Origin: a virus
Reading direction: 5' to 3' (one strand)
Length of the DNA: 64,000 nt
Virus record (IMG/VR): IMGVR_UViG_3300017917_002401
Location: 25,128-89,127 of that record
The notes under the pieces are model-generated. The model worked only from the letters and a program-made list of their open reading frames with translations. It was not told the DNA's origin and searched no databases. A program made the position numbers and the translations under genes. Each line of letters begins with the position of its first letter. Position 1 is the first letter of the stretch. Below are positions 56,155 to 64,000 of this stretch, one piece after another.

Positions 56155-56181
56155 TTTAATTTATTTTGCAACTAATTCATT

Positions 56182-56210
56182 ATTATACAATAATTAACAA
56201 ACTATTTCAA
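56182..56210 (-). promoter_or_regulatory. Promoter of the FEN-dut-nrdJ operon
   Basis: On minus: TTGAAA (56205-56210), 17-base spacer, TATAAT (56182-56187). It overlaps the stop codon of the resolvase-like gene. Confidence 0.8.
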
Positions 56211-56662
56211 GTTACAAATTGTGGTTGGTCAAATTTGATCCAGTCTTCTAACAATGCTATATAGAAATCGTAACCTTCAATGCTAACCAGAATACATCGA
56301 TATGACATAGTTGCTGGTAAATCTTCAAATGCTACAAATATTTTAGACCTGTCAAATTTAAATATTAATAGTGGTTTTTTGCTTACTTGCTCGCCTTGAC
56401 GAACAGCTTGTTTCCAGAATTCTAATAATTGTGGATTCTTACCAGTTAATAAAGTACTATTTATATGATCTTCTGCGTAGCCTTTAACCTCAACAGCATA
56501 AAGGTTTGTTCGGCCTGGTACATATAAATCACCTTTTAATTGATGCTTGGGATCAAGAGCACCAGATCCTGGTACTCTTTCCCACGTTAATCCTGTAAGC
56601 TTTCTTAAAAGATCACGTACCGTGGTTTCAGTACGCGCTCCTTTAGCTCTTGGGTCAACCAT
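56207..56662 (-). CDS. Holliday junction resolvase-like PD-(D/E)XK nuclease
   Basis: 151 residues: GARTETTVRDLLRKLTG, ERVPGSGALDPKHQLKGDLYV and YAVEVKGY form the archaeal Hjc-like pattern E...GSGA...KGDL...EVK of PD-(D/E)XK nucleases. It probably resolves branched DNA during phage recombination or before packaging. It follows the SbcC-like gene and a 99-aa protein; the start overlaps the stop of the 99-aa gene. Confidence 0.85.
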   Translation of the reverse strand: MVDPRAKGARTETTVRDLLRKLTGLTWERVPGSGALDPKHQLKGDLYVPGRTNLYAVEVKGYAEDHINSTLLTGKNPQLLEFWKQAVRQGEQVSKKPLLIFKFDRSKIFVAFEDLPATMSYRCILVSIEGYDFYIALLEDWIKFDQPQFVT

Positions 56663-56961
56663 TATTTAGCTTTTGTTGTTTTTGCTGCTGGTTGAACGAT
56701 TACAGGTTTTACTTCCTCGGCAGACGCCTCTGTAACTGGAAGTTCTGGCTCTGGGGCAGCCTGTGGAACAGCGGGTGCTGCGTTGCCACTTTTAGTGACA
56801 ACTTCAGTTTCATTAATGCTGTAAACAACATCGCCTCCAGTTACTTCTAAAGAATCTGCTTCTTGATAAGTAATTAGCTGTTTTACAAACACTTCTTGAC
56901 GTACGCCATTACGTAGAATAGTTGCAGCAGCTCCAGGACTGATAATTTCGATTTTTACCAT
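56662..56961 (-). CDS. Hypothetical protein with Ala/Pro/Glu tail, 99 aa
   Basis: The first 60 residues are strand-rich (MVKIEIISPGAAATILRNG, EVTGGDVVYSINETEVVTK); the rest is a flexible tail rich in Ala, Pro, Glu and Lys ending KTTKAK. No family is recognised. It is sandwiched between the SbcC-like and resolvase genes, so an accessory role in recombination is possible. It overlaps the next gene by one base. Confidence 0.72.
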   Translation of the reverse strand: MVKIEIISPGAAATILRNGVRQEVFVKQLITYQEADSLEVTGGDVVYSINETEVVTKSGNAAPAVPQAAPEPELPVTEASAEEVKPVIVQPAAKTTKAK

Positions 56962-56962
56962 A

Positions 56963-58798
56963 TTATACCTCTATCTTGGATATATTATTATGTTTTACCA
57001 CATTTACTTTTTCAAGTAATGGATGTGTAAATCCATGGGATACTAAGAATGTATTCAAGTGTTCTTCTTTTAAGAGCACTTCTACTAGTTTCTCTTTTCC
57101 ATCAACATCCAGAGCCTCAACTGTTTCATCCAAGATAAGCAAGTTAATTCTAGAACTGGAAAGAGTTTGCATTAGCTTTCTGATAGCTAACAAGGTGGCC
57201 ACATTAACTCTGGCTTTTTCGCCACCACTTAATGCTAACATTTCAATATCTTTACCATTATCAGTAATTATAACATTGAGCTTGTCACTAGCATTAATCT
57301 TAAAGCTGATTTGAAATCTACCATCAGATAAATCTACCAAGTAGCTGTTGGTAATATCTTCCAAATCTTTTACTAAACATTCAATCTTATAGGCCACAAG
57401 ACCAGTAGTAGAAAATGTTTTAGTTAACACATTGATAATACTCATTCGCTCACTGAGTTCATGTAGTTTACCACTGTACATTTCCAATTCATCGTTCATT
57501 TCTACCAACTGCTTGCTAAGCAATTCTACTTTGGTGTTATGAGCGATAGCATTAGAGTTATGTTTTTCTGCTGCAGTTATTAGTTTACGAGTATTTGAAA
57601 TACTACGCTTTAGTTCATCTAATTTATCCTGCAATTCTTGTTCTACTAATAATTCTTCAGGCATAAAGGTATCGATCAATTGATGATACTTTTCCCACTC
57701 TTCCTGAGCCTTAGCAGCTTTTTGCCACTCAGCAAAGCTAGTAGAATAAGCCTTTTCTTCAGCACTGATATCTTCTAGTATTTTTGTTAATTCTGCTAGT
57801 CTTGTTTGTGCTGTTTCTTGAATTGTTGTTTGCTCACTTACTAATTCACCAATTTTGTGCGTATCAATAGGTTGCAAACAAGTAGGACAAATACCTTCTA
57901 GTTTAGCAATTTTCTGAACAAATGCTTTGCTGTCTTTTACGGTTTTTTGTAATTCAACAGCTTCAGTATTAACCACCTTGGTTCTGCTAGCAAGTGTATC
58001 GTCTGCTACAGGCTTTGGTGGAATTGGCAATATTTTTAAGTCAGCTTGTAAACGTTTATAGGTATTATTTTGAGAAATTTTTCTGTTAGTAGCTTCAATA
58101 CCACTAATAGTCAATTCTAGTTTGGAAGCTTCGGTAATTATATCAGGATTTACTGTTTCAACCTCTACCAAACTAATAGGACTTAGATCAGTTTTCTCAT
58201 ATTTGTCAAGCCAAGACTTTACAGTATTTACCTGAGATTGGGTACTTGCAATATCTTTGGTAAGCTCTGCGGTAACTTCTTTGAAAACTTCTTGAGCACG
58301 AGTATACTTGCCTAAATTAAGAATTTCAATAAGAAACTTTTTGCGAGCCGTATCAGCCGCAGTTAAAAACTCTAGACTGCTAGCATTACTTTGATATACG
58401 ATCTGTGCAAAAGCTTTGTGATCTATACCAATGATTTCTTCAATCATCTTGTATGTGGCAGTTGCAGTATGAGAACTTACATCTATACCGTCTTTAAACA
58501 ATTTTACTGTTTGTGTACTACCACGATTTGATTTAATCAAATATTCTGTACCGTCACGTTCAAATTCTAGTTCAATAGAATAAGATTTGTCTTTAACATA
58601 ACGATTTAGAATATCTGCTTTTTTAATACCTTTGCTATTTTTATTGAATAGGATTTCTTCAAGAATTAATGCAATAGAGCTTTTACCGTGACCATTGCGA
58701 CCCACAAGTTGAGTAAGCGGAGCACTATAAAAGTCTATTTCATTGTCTTTGCCATAGCTAAAGGCATTAGACCAACGTAATTTTTTAATCGTTATCAT
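56963..58798 (-). CDS. SbcC/Rad50-like recombination ATPase (T4 gp46 type)
   Basis: 611 residues. Walker A GRNGHGKSS (33-41), two long coiled-coil arms around a CPTC zinc hook (near residue 300), the ABC signature LSGGEKARVNVATLLAIRKL and Walker B INLLILDETVEALD near the C-terminus. Shorter than E. coli SbcC, like T4 gp46 and T5 D13. With the SbcD-like protein it would resect DNA ends and feed recombination-driven replication. Its start overlaps the glutaredoxin gene. Confidence 0.95.
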   Translation of the reverse strand: MITIKKLRWSNAFSYGKDNEIDFYSAPLTQLVGRNGHGKSSIALILEEILFNKNSKGIKKADILNRYVKDKSYSIELEFERDGTEYLIKSNRGSTQTVKLFKDGIDVSSHTATATYKMIEEIIGIDHKAFAQIVYQSNASSLEFLTAADTARKKFLIEILNLGKYTRAQEVFKEVTAELTKDIASTQSQVNTVKSWLDKYEKTDLSPISLVEVETVNPDIITEASKLELTISGIEATNRKISQNNTYKRLQADLKILPIPPKPVADDTLASRTKVVNTEAVELQKTVKDSKAFVQKIAKLEGICPTCLQPIDTHKIGELVSEQTTIQETAQTRLAELTKILEDISAEEKAYSTSFAEWQKAAKAQEEWEKYHQLIDTFMPEELLVEQELQDKLDELKRSISNTRKLITAAEKHNSNAIAHNTKVELLSKQLVEMNDELEMYSGKLHELSERMSIINVLTKTFSTTGLVAYKIECLVKDLEDITNSYLVDLSDGRFQISFKINASDKLNVIITDNGKDIEMLALSGGEKARVNVATLLAIRKLMQTLSSSRINLLILDETVEALDVDGKEKLVEVLLKEEHLNTFLVSHGFTHPLLEKVNVVKHNNISKIEV

Positions 58799-59042
58799 TT
58801 GCTAAAACTTGTTTCAACTCTAGCAAACCGCCTATGTGTTTACCATCAAGAAAAATTTGTGGAACACTGCGAGCCTGCGGAACTTTATCAATTAGATCTT
58901 TTTTGGTATAACCATTGATTCCTATCATGCACTCACTATAGCCAATACCATAACGTTCCAGTAACTTTTTTGCTTCGGTGCAGGCTGGACAGTTAGTTTG
59001 AGACCATACTACGGCTTTACTCTGTGAAAATTTTGTTCGCAT
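58785..59042 (-). CDS. Glutaredoxin
   Basis: 85 residues with the active-site CPAC (WSQTNCPACTEAKKLLERYG), the cis-Pro SVPQIF and the GG of IGGLLEL. Probably returns electrons to the C-terminal cysteines of the class II reductase encoded at 52871-54835. Oddly, it is inside the SbcD-SbcC operon and overlaps both genes by 14 and 26 bases. Confidence 0.93.
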   Translation of the reverse strand: MRTKFSQSKAVVWSQTNCPACTEAKKLLERYGIGYSECMIGINGYTKKDLIDKVPQARSVPQIFLDGKHIGGLLELKQVLANDND

Positions 59043-59988
59043 GATTTTGGAACTCCTTTAGTACCGCCTCAATAGTAGGTTCGGGCAAGTCTAAAATATA
59101 GGTTAAATATTCCCTGACTTCTTCTTCAAAAGTCATTTCAGGGGCTAAAATTAGTGCACTATCTGTATCACGTTTTAAGACCTTGCTGGCAATTAGTTCT
59201 GAATCTTCTAAAGCTCCCAGCTCTTGCATATCGCCTTCGACTTCGTAAATTGTATGGTCGAAATCTGTGGGCGGTTTAGGATCTGATGCGGTTACAGTTT
59301 TGCGTATAAGCTGAGGCAGTTGAAACTTTAGCCAAACATGCTCTAAAGTATCACTATCTAGTAGGATGGCCCCAGTATCAACATGATGGCGATGAAAACT
59401 AGTAGTGTACGGACTACCTGGATAAAGAATATTTCTTTGACAGTTTTCATAACTGTGCAAATCTCCTGCTAGTACTACTTGCCAACGGTCCAGCAACTCT
59501 AGCGGTATTTCGGGTTTGACGTGTGGTGGTATTTCACCTCGTATGTGAGTACACAGGATTCTACCATGAAAGTCTAGTGTACTGTAATTGTCCACAAAGT
59601 CTTTTAGTTTAGTGTATGGAATAATATCAATATCACCACCAAGTAGATCATTGCGATAATCATCACACACAGTGACCAATGGATTTAACCTAAAAGTTGC
59701 TTTTTTAAGATAACTCAGAAAGCTTGTGTCCTTCTTAAGCATCTCATGGTTACCTGGATAGATAACTGTGGGTTTAGTGAAACTGGCTACAAAGTCAAAA
59801 TATAGCTCAACTTCGTCCATTGTTGGCAATCGGTCAAACACATCGCCACCAATGATTATTAGATCAGCTTGTTTCTGCATTTCTGCAAACTGTTCAATAA
59901 ACAGCTGGAATCGTTTACGAGCCCATTCGATGGGAACGTTTTTCTGACCTAGTTTAATATGAACGTCTGCTGTGAATAAAATCTTCAT
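59017..59988 (-). CDS. SbcD/Mre11-like nuclease (T4 gp47 type)
   Basis: 323 residues. Calcineurin-like phosphoesterase motifs are in order: ADVHIK, GGDVFDR, GNHEML, CTHIRGE, GDLHSYE. It is the nuclease partner of the SbcC-like ATPase encoded two genes later. The C-terminal third is not well conserved and probably binds SbcC. Only 18 bases separate its ATG from a strong terminator behind the SSB gene, so its own promoter is not obvious. Confidence 0.94.
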   Translation of the reverse strand: MKILFTADVHIKLGQKNVPIEWARKRFQLFIEQFAEMQKQADLIIIGGDVFDRLPTMDEVELYFDFVASFTKPTVIYPGNHEMLKKDTSFLSYLKKATFRLNPLVTVCDDYRNDLLGGDIDIIPYTKLKDFVDNYSTLDFHGRILCTHIRGEIPPHVKPEIPLELLDRWQVVLAGDLHSYENCQRNILYPGSPYTTSFHRHHVDTGAILLDSDTLEHVWLKFQLPQLIRKTVTASDPKPPTDFDHTIYEVEGDMQELGALEDSELIASKVLKRDTDSALILAPEMTFEEEVREYLTYILDLPEPTIEAVLKEFQNHANKIFTE

Positions 59989-60000
59989 TGTTTTACAGAC

Positions 60001-60033
60001 AAAAAAGCCCGCAAAGGTTTTAATTTTGCGGGC
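60001..60033 (-). terminator. Minus-strand terminator after the ssDNA-binding protein gene
   Basis: On minus: GCCCGCAAA (60033-60025), 9-base loop, TTTGCGGGC (60015-60007), then TTTTTTG. Confidence 0.92.
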
Positions 60034-60040
60034 CGTGTTA

Positions 60041-60691
60041 TTAACCTAGTTCCTTAACGGCTTCGCGCTCGGCATCAGTGCCTTCGCCTTCACCTTCTTC
60101 AGGGTCTTGGTTGCTAGTAATCTTTTCCAACAGAGCACGAACATCGGCTTCTGTAGGACGAGGAAACTTCTCGTCAATAGATTTGGCAGCTTCAGCCATT
60201 GCACGCTCTTCGTCTGTTAGTGGGCGTGGCTTGCAACGCAGAACCTGTAGAGTGTATTCAACATTAAAGGCCAGCGGGCCAGTTTTAACACGTTTAAATA
60301 CTACATCCCAACCAGTATCAGGATCTGTAGGATCGCCCAAGTCTTCAGCGGCAGTTACAATCTGCTCAAACAGCTTCTTTTTAAGATTAAGGGCTACAAC
60401 TTTATTCTGTTTAGGGTCAATACAGTTTACGCTGTAGCTCCAGCTGCACTTTGCGTCTGGAAAGTACTCAGGGACAATATCTTTTTCAACGTTGTCGAAT
60501 TTCTCTTTTTCACGACTAAAAGCCAAACATTCAACAGGAATATCCTTGTTGTTAGTACCTTTGAGCCAGTAAATGTATCGTGGAAGAACTCCACCGATCA
60601 AGCGAACAGTGTTCTCACCGTCTTTGTACTCAAAAGATTCTACTTTGTTAGATTGTGCTTTGCCTTTAGTATTTTTGAAGCTAAGTGCCAT
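60041..60691 (-). CDS. Single-stranded DNA-binding protein (gp32-like)
   Basis: 216 residues: MALSFKNTKGKAQSNKVESF, an OB-fold-like core (GENTVRLIGGVLPRYIYWLKG, PEYFPDAKCSWSYSVNCID) and a strongly acidic C-terminus (NQDPEEGEGEGTDAERE), as in phage SSBs whose acidic tail recruits replication partners. Cys in the core could bind zinc, as in T4 gp32, but the full zinc set is not seen. Next to helicase and polymerase genes and followed by a strong terminator, as expected for a highly made protein. Confidence 0.82.
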   Translation of the reverse strand: MALSFKNTKGKAQSNKVESFEYKDGENTVRLIGGVLPRYIYWLKGTNNKDIPVECLAFSREKEKFDNVEKDIVPEYFPDAKCSWSYSVNCIDPKQNKVVALNLKKKLFEQIVTAAEDLGDPTDPDTGWDVVFKRVKTGPLAFNVEYTLQVLRCKPRPLTDEERAMAEAAKSIDEKFPRPTEADVRALLEKITSNQDPEEGEGEGTDAEREAVKELG

Positions 60692-60693
60692 TT

Positions 60694-61074
60694 TTAGTTT
60701 TCCTCGAATTTGAAGTAAATTTTGTTTTCTTTAATTGTTAATAGCGGATTGTGTTTAATTGCGTCTAGGTCAATATCTTGAAAAAATGATAGGTCTAGAT
60801 ATTTGGTACCGTAGTATTTGTAATTTGCGTAGTCTCTACGCCCCGCCAATCGAATATACTGTGCTTTATATATTACATCAGTACTTTTATCTTTAAATAG
60901 TGAAGCTGGATTAAGTAAGAAGCTAGTTCCCAACAAGTTTTTAATAGGTTTTCGGGATCTATGGTTTTTAGGGATAGTCTTTTTACTATAATGCAGCTTC
61001 AACAACTCAACTAATTTTTTAGAATCACACAGTGTTTCAGTCTCTAAAATATTCAGGTTGAATAAAAGAGTCAT
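60694..61074 (-). CDS. Hypothetical protein, 126 aa, replication region
   Basis: MTLLFNLNILETETLCDSKK, a basic stretch (HYSKKTIPKNHRSRKPIKN), then SFLLNPASLFKDKSTDVIYK and a Tyr-rich part (RDYANYKYYGTKYLDLSFF). The basic patch suggests nucleic acid contact, but I recognise no family. First gene after the promoter at 61094-61122, immediately before the SSB gene; a replication accessory protein is likely by position only. Confidence 0.78.
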   Translation of the reverse strand: MTLLFNLNILETETLCDSKKLVELLKLHYSKKTIPKNHRSRKPIKNLLGTSFLLNPASLFKDKSTDVIYKAQYIRLAGRRDYANYKYYGTKYLDLSFFQDIDLDAIKHNPLLTIKENKIYFKFEEN

Positions 61075-61093
61075 AATGTTTAACTCAGACTAT

Positions 61094-61122
61094 ATTATAC
61101 CACTTTGGGACTACTCTGACAA
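61094..61122 (-). promoter_or_regulatory. Promoter of the SSB operon
   Basis: On minus: TTGTCA (61117-61122), 17-base spacer, TATAAT (61094-61099). It lies between the helicase gene and the 126-aa gene. Confidence 0.88.
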
Positions 61123-61131
61123 GTTAAATTT

Positions 61132-62427
61132 TTACATTGCCAGTACTTCCCATCCCTGTTTTAAGTAAAAAGCCATACGATCATTGTTTTGCTTGCGATC
61201 ATTCCGACCAGCAAACTGCATATCTATGACTATAGGGTCTAGTTTATCTTCAAACAAACGTTGAATGCGACCAATAAGCTGTTCAAGTAAACTGTCGTTG
61301 CTCATGGGCTCTGCAAGTATTAAGCAGCTAAGCCTGTTAATAGATATGCCTTCTGAGAAGATCTGCCTTGAACCTGCAATTGCATGTTTTTGTTTGTTGA
61401 GGATCTGTTCTTTTGCAAGTTTTCGTTCCTCAAATTCTGTGTCGCCAGTAACCAGCAAACAGTCATCACCAATATATTCCTTTATTTTCGCCAAAAATTC
61501 TACACGACTAGCTACCAATAATACTGCATGACCCTTAGCCATTTCACGTAGGGCGATTGCAGCAATAGCTTTACGATAGCTTTCATTTTGCATTAAATCA
61601 TTGATTTTTTCTACCCAAGTTGCATCAGGTTTTAGTATAATACCCGTTTTAACAGTGTAGATAGTAGGCATTAAAGTATTAGCTTGTTCTGGTTTTAGAA
61701 TATGGTCGCCAAAATAATCACGAAATAATACGTGTTTTTTGTCTTTGCGAATCATAGTACCACTAAGTGCAATACGATAACGTGCTGGAAAAGCATCTAC
61801 TGTTTCTGCAAATGTAGTGGCAGGACAGTGGTGGGCTTCGTCCATAATAACAGTTCCAAACTCACGTGTGAGTTCTGGCAGCTTTTTTGCAAGTGTTTGA
61901 ATATTTCCGATTACAATAAAGTGATCTTCTATATCAAAACTGCCACTACCTACAATACCTACCGGTGTTCCAAAAAGCAGTTCGGCTTCTTCAATCCACT
62001 GATCTCGCAGTGCCGTGGTGTGCGTGATAACAAGTGTTTTTTGTCCAAATTTCCTTGCAAGGTGTAAAGCAGTGAAAGTTTTACCCCAACCCACTTTAGC
62101 GTTGATAAAGCACGTGTCGTTAACTTTGTCATAAATTTCCTGCTGATCTGCTCTTAGCTCAAATTTAGGGTCTGGAAAAGGTACTGGATTGTAATGCCGC
62201 TTATCTACTATCTCGTAGCCATTAGGTATTAAATCCACCCGACCTTGTGGCATAGAGATAATACCTTTAGCTAATACTTTGTAGTTTTTGATAGTTTCGA
62301 TTGCTTGGAATTGTTTACTGCCAGTATCTTTTTTGATTTTATAAGTTAGTTCTTGCATAACTAACTTGGTGTGCTCTACACCTGGATTATCAATGTAGAT
62401 GCGATTACTTATAATTGCTTTAGACAT
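61132..62427 (-). CDS. SF2 DNA helicase (UvsW-like)
   Basis: 431 residues from ATG 62427 (MSKAIISNR; GGAG 9 bases before, ATG on the stop of the upstream gene). Motif I INAKVGWGKT, motif II IMDEAHH, motif III ALSGTMI, motif VI QLIGRIQR. The N-terminal 75 residues are an extra domain before the helicase core, similar in layout to T4 UvsW. It likely drives branch migration or reverses replication forks. An in-frame start 15 bases upstream (62442) has no ribosome site. Confidence 0.9.
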   Translation of the reverse strand: MSKAIISNRIYIDNPGVEHTKLVMQELTYKIKKDTGSKQFQAIETIKNYKVLAKGIISMPQGRVDLIPNGYEIVDKRHYNPVPFPDPKFELRADQQEIYDKVNDTCFINAKVGWGKTFTALHLARKFGQKTLVITHTTALRDQWIEEAELLFGTPVGIVGSGSFDIEDHFIVIGNIQTLAKKLPELTREFGTVIMDEAHHCPATTFAETVDAFPARYRIALSGTMIRKDKKHVLFRDYFGDHILKPEQANTLMPTIYTVKTGIILKPDATWVEKINDLMQNESYRKAIAAIALREMAKGHAVLLVASRVEFLAKIKEYIGDDCLLVTGDTEFEERKLAKEQILNKQKHAIAGSRQIFSEGISINRLSCLILAEPMSNDSLLEQLIGRIQRLFEDKLDPIVIDMQFAGRNDRKQNNDRMAFYLKQGWEVLAM

Positions 62428-62930
62428 TATACTAGTCTCCAAGTATCTTTTATAGGATGCTCATAGTATCCATACAACATATGACCACCATCCACATATA
62501 AGATACCTGCATACTGTTCCCACGATTCAGGAGTACGCATACTCTTAAACCTAAAAACTAGACTATCTACTTCTAACACACACCCTATGCCACCAACAGG
62601 TAAAATTTGGGTAATCTTGTGTGTTTTTAGTTTGGCGCGTTTGATTTTTTTATGTTGAAAAACTCTACCGTGGCTGTCAATAAACCATGTAGTTGCTTTT
62701 GCCAATTTAATAAGGTCAACTAAAAAATAAACGGCAGAGCCTATTGGATATACGCTCTGCTTTTTATCAATAGCTAATCTTCGTAGCCCTAGAGTAGGCT
62801 TATCAATATTTTTATCATCTACGATTCTGATATTGCGTCGAGTTTGGGCAGTATCTATGTCAGCATATTCTGCCTGATAGAATACTACACCATCTTCAAC
62901 TGTTGGCTTCTTCTCACCTAGCCTGTACAC
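62427..62930 (-). CDS. Hypothetical protein, about 167 aa, between polymerase and helicase
   Basis: Strand-rich protein with VYRLGEKKPTVEDGVVFYQA near the start, RRLAIDKKQSVYPIGSAVYF, GRVFQHKKIKRAKLK and VLEVDSLVFRFKSMRTPESW. The frame is open to ATG 62978 (183 aa), but that start lacks a good ribosome site and overlaps polymerase by 65 bases; GTG 62930 with AAGGA upstream is an alternative that overlaps less. No family is recognised. Small basic replication proteins of this kind are found beside phage polymerases. The start is uncertain. Confidence 0.65.
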   Translation of the reverse strand: MYRLGEKKPTVEDGVVFYQAEYADIDTAQTRRNIRIVDDKNIDKPTLGLRRLAIDKKQSVYPIGSAVYFLVDLIKLAKATTWFIDSHGRVFQHKKIKRAKLKTHKITQILPVGGIGCVLEVDSLVFRFKSMRTPESWEQYAGILYVDGGHMLYGYYEHPIKDTWRLV

Positions 62931-64000
62931 GGGCCAAATCAGATCCTTCAAATGTATAGAATTCGTCCCATTTTCCAAAGCTATAATCGTCCCCTACTTC
63001 TTGGTCAACTCCAATAGGAAATCCAGAAATACTACAACCCCAATCGTGTTGAGTATTGCGTTTTAAGATACCACAGTACTGATCTACTTGATCTTCACGA
63101 ACCAGTGCCACAATCGAGTCGTGTACTAGCATAAAGATTTTAGCGTCTAGGCCTACGGATTTGATTTCGTTTGCAGTTCTAATAGCACCAAGCAAGTTAA
63201 TGTCTGATGCAAGTGACTGAACTTCGGCATTGATGCCGGAACGTACCTCATGAGCTGCAATACCCTTGTCTGAGCTAAATACGTTTGGTAAACGACGCTT
63301 TCTGCCAAAGAAACTATAGGTGTATCCGTTAACTTCAATAAACGATTTTCTATCATCTAGCCATTTCTTTAGTTTACTAAACTTTCCAAAGTATTGTTTA
63401 ATATCCTCGCGTGCTTGTTCTACTGGATAGTATTCGCCAGTTGCTTTCGTAACTGTTTGTGAAACTTTATTAGCACCGCTACCATACAAAATACCAAAGC
63501 TAATTGCTTTGGCGGATTGACGCATACTCTTGTACACGTTTTTAACTTCATCAACGTGACAAGGCAGGTTAAAAACCATTTTAGCAATTGTTGAGTGGAA
63601 GTCGCCACCACTAGAGAAAACTTGTTGTAGATTCTTATCGCCACTTAGTACAGCAGCATAATACATTTCTGCTGTTGTCAAGTCTTGCGATACAATCTTA
63701 TAGCCCGCTGGAGCTTTAATACAACCCTTGATAATAGGGTCGTCACGAGGAATTTGCTGAGCGTTAAACTTGCCACTACTAGACAGGCGACCACTAGTGG
63801 TAAAAGTAAGATTAAAATTGGTACGAATTCTACCATCTCTATCAAGCTCCGGTAGAATCTTTTGGATATAAGTATTTTGAATTTTGCCAAGCTGACGTAC
63901 TTTCAAAATTGCTGCTGGAAGTGGATGTTCTTCCGATAACTGTTCTAGCACTTCAGCATCAGTTGAAATTGCTCCAGTTGCAGTTTTCTTGCCAGTTGGA
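62914..64000 (-). CDS. polA: DNA polymerase I (family A), C-terminal part
   Basis: Runs off the right edge; at least 360 residues of the polymerase domain are visible. Fingers/thumb joint TTSGRLSSSGKFNAQQIPRD; motif A QDLTTAEMYYAA with the catalytic Asp; motif B RQSAKAISFGILYGSG; motif C MLVHDSIVA with the second Asp. The residue equivalent to E. coli Phe762 is Phe (KAISFG). The first visible codons read TATGAISTDAEVLEQL, a typical family A stretch, so the frame continues beyond 64000. It is the replicative polymerase of the phage. Its 3' end overlaps the next gene. Confidence 0.96.
   Translation of the reverse strand, partial: PTGKKTATGAISTDAEVLEQLSEEHPLPAAILKVRQLGKIQNTYIQKILPELDRDGRIRTNFNLTFTTSGRLSSSGKFNAQQIPRDDPIIKGCIKAPAGYKIVSQDLTTAEMYYAAVLSGDKNLQQVFSSGGDFHSTIAKMVFNLPCHVDEVKNVYKSMRQSAKAISFGILYGSGANKVSQTVTKATGEYYPVEQAREDIKQYFGKFSKLKKWLDDRKSFIEVNGYTYSFFGRKRRLPNVFSSDKGIAAHEVRSGINAEVQSLASDINLLGAIRTANEIKSVGLDAKIFMLVHDSIVALVREDQVDQYCGILKRNTQHDWGCSISGFPIGVDQEVGDDYSFGKWDEFYTFEGSDLARVQAR

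Overview
The window is a piece of a tailed double-stranded DNA phage genome (Caudoviricetes). The head is HK97-type (portal, serine prohead protease, HK97-fold capsid) and the tail is long, flexible and lambda-like (G/GT chaperones, 1566-residue tape measure, gpM/gpL/NlpC-P60/gpJ tip), so I expect a siphovirus. A Gram-negative host is indicated by a two-gene spanin pair, a GH19 endolysin and several lipoboxes and Sec signals. I see no integrase or lysogeny repressor. The host genus cannot be read from the sequence. Leu codon CTA and the tetranucleotide CTAG are unusually common in the virion genes, which argues against an Escherichia-like host.

Layout. (1) 1-1501: the end of a small HTH-like regulator gene on +, then about 1.1 kb without credible genes, GC-richer than its surroundings and full of hairpins. 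It is flanked by a minus-strand promoter and a terminator, so it is a candidate large structured RNA. (2) 1502-7930: an early accessory region of short minus-strand genes. These are three more HTH-like paralogs, a DnaQ-type exonuclease, a HAD phosphatase, two SprT-like metalloproteases, a SemiSWEET/PQ-loop membrane protein and many micro-proteins. Between operons sit repeated divergent promoter modules. In each, a plus-strand sigma70-type promoter with an 18-base spacer overlaps a large AT-rich palindrome and is followed by a long hairpin. Two modules end in terminators and look like roughly 100-nt RNA genes. (3) 7930-8276: divergent control region with a C-rich tract (G-quadruplex motif on the minus strand) just before the late promoter. 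(4) 8277-52620: late genes on +: terminase, HNH nuclease, portal, protease-capsid fusion, connectors, tail tube, chaperones with a -1 frameshift, tape measure, tail tip, a long fibre/receptor-binding region, lysis genes and a block of exported or membrane proteins, then PhoH and a Dps fusion protein. (5) 52661-64000: replication and nucleotide metabolism on minus: class II ribonucleotide reductase, dUTPase, flap endonuclease, resolvase-like nuclease, SbcC/SbcD with an embedded glutaredoxin, ssDNA-binding protein, SF2 helicase and family A DNA polymerase, which runs off the window.

How the parts work together. The early genes probably remodel the host and regulate the phage. The right-hand block makes dNTPs and replicates and recombines DNA, and the plus-strand block packages DNA, builds the virion and lyses the cell. 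The most original part is the early array of palindrome-plus-hairpin modules next to four copies of one HTH-like family, together with the large structured non-coding segment at the left end.
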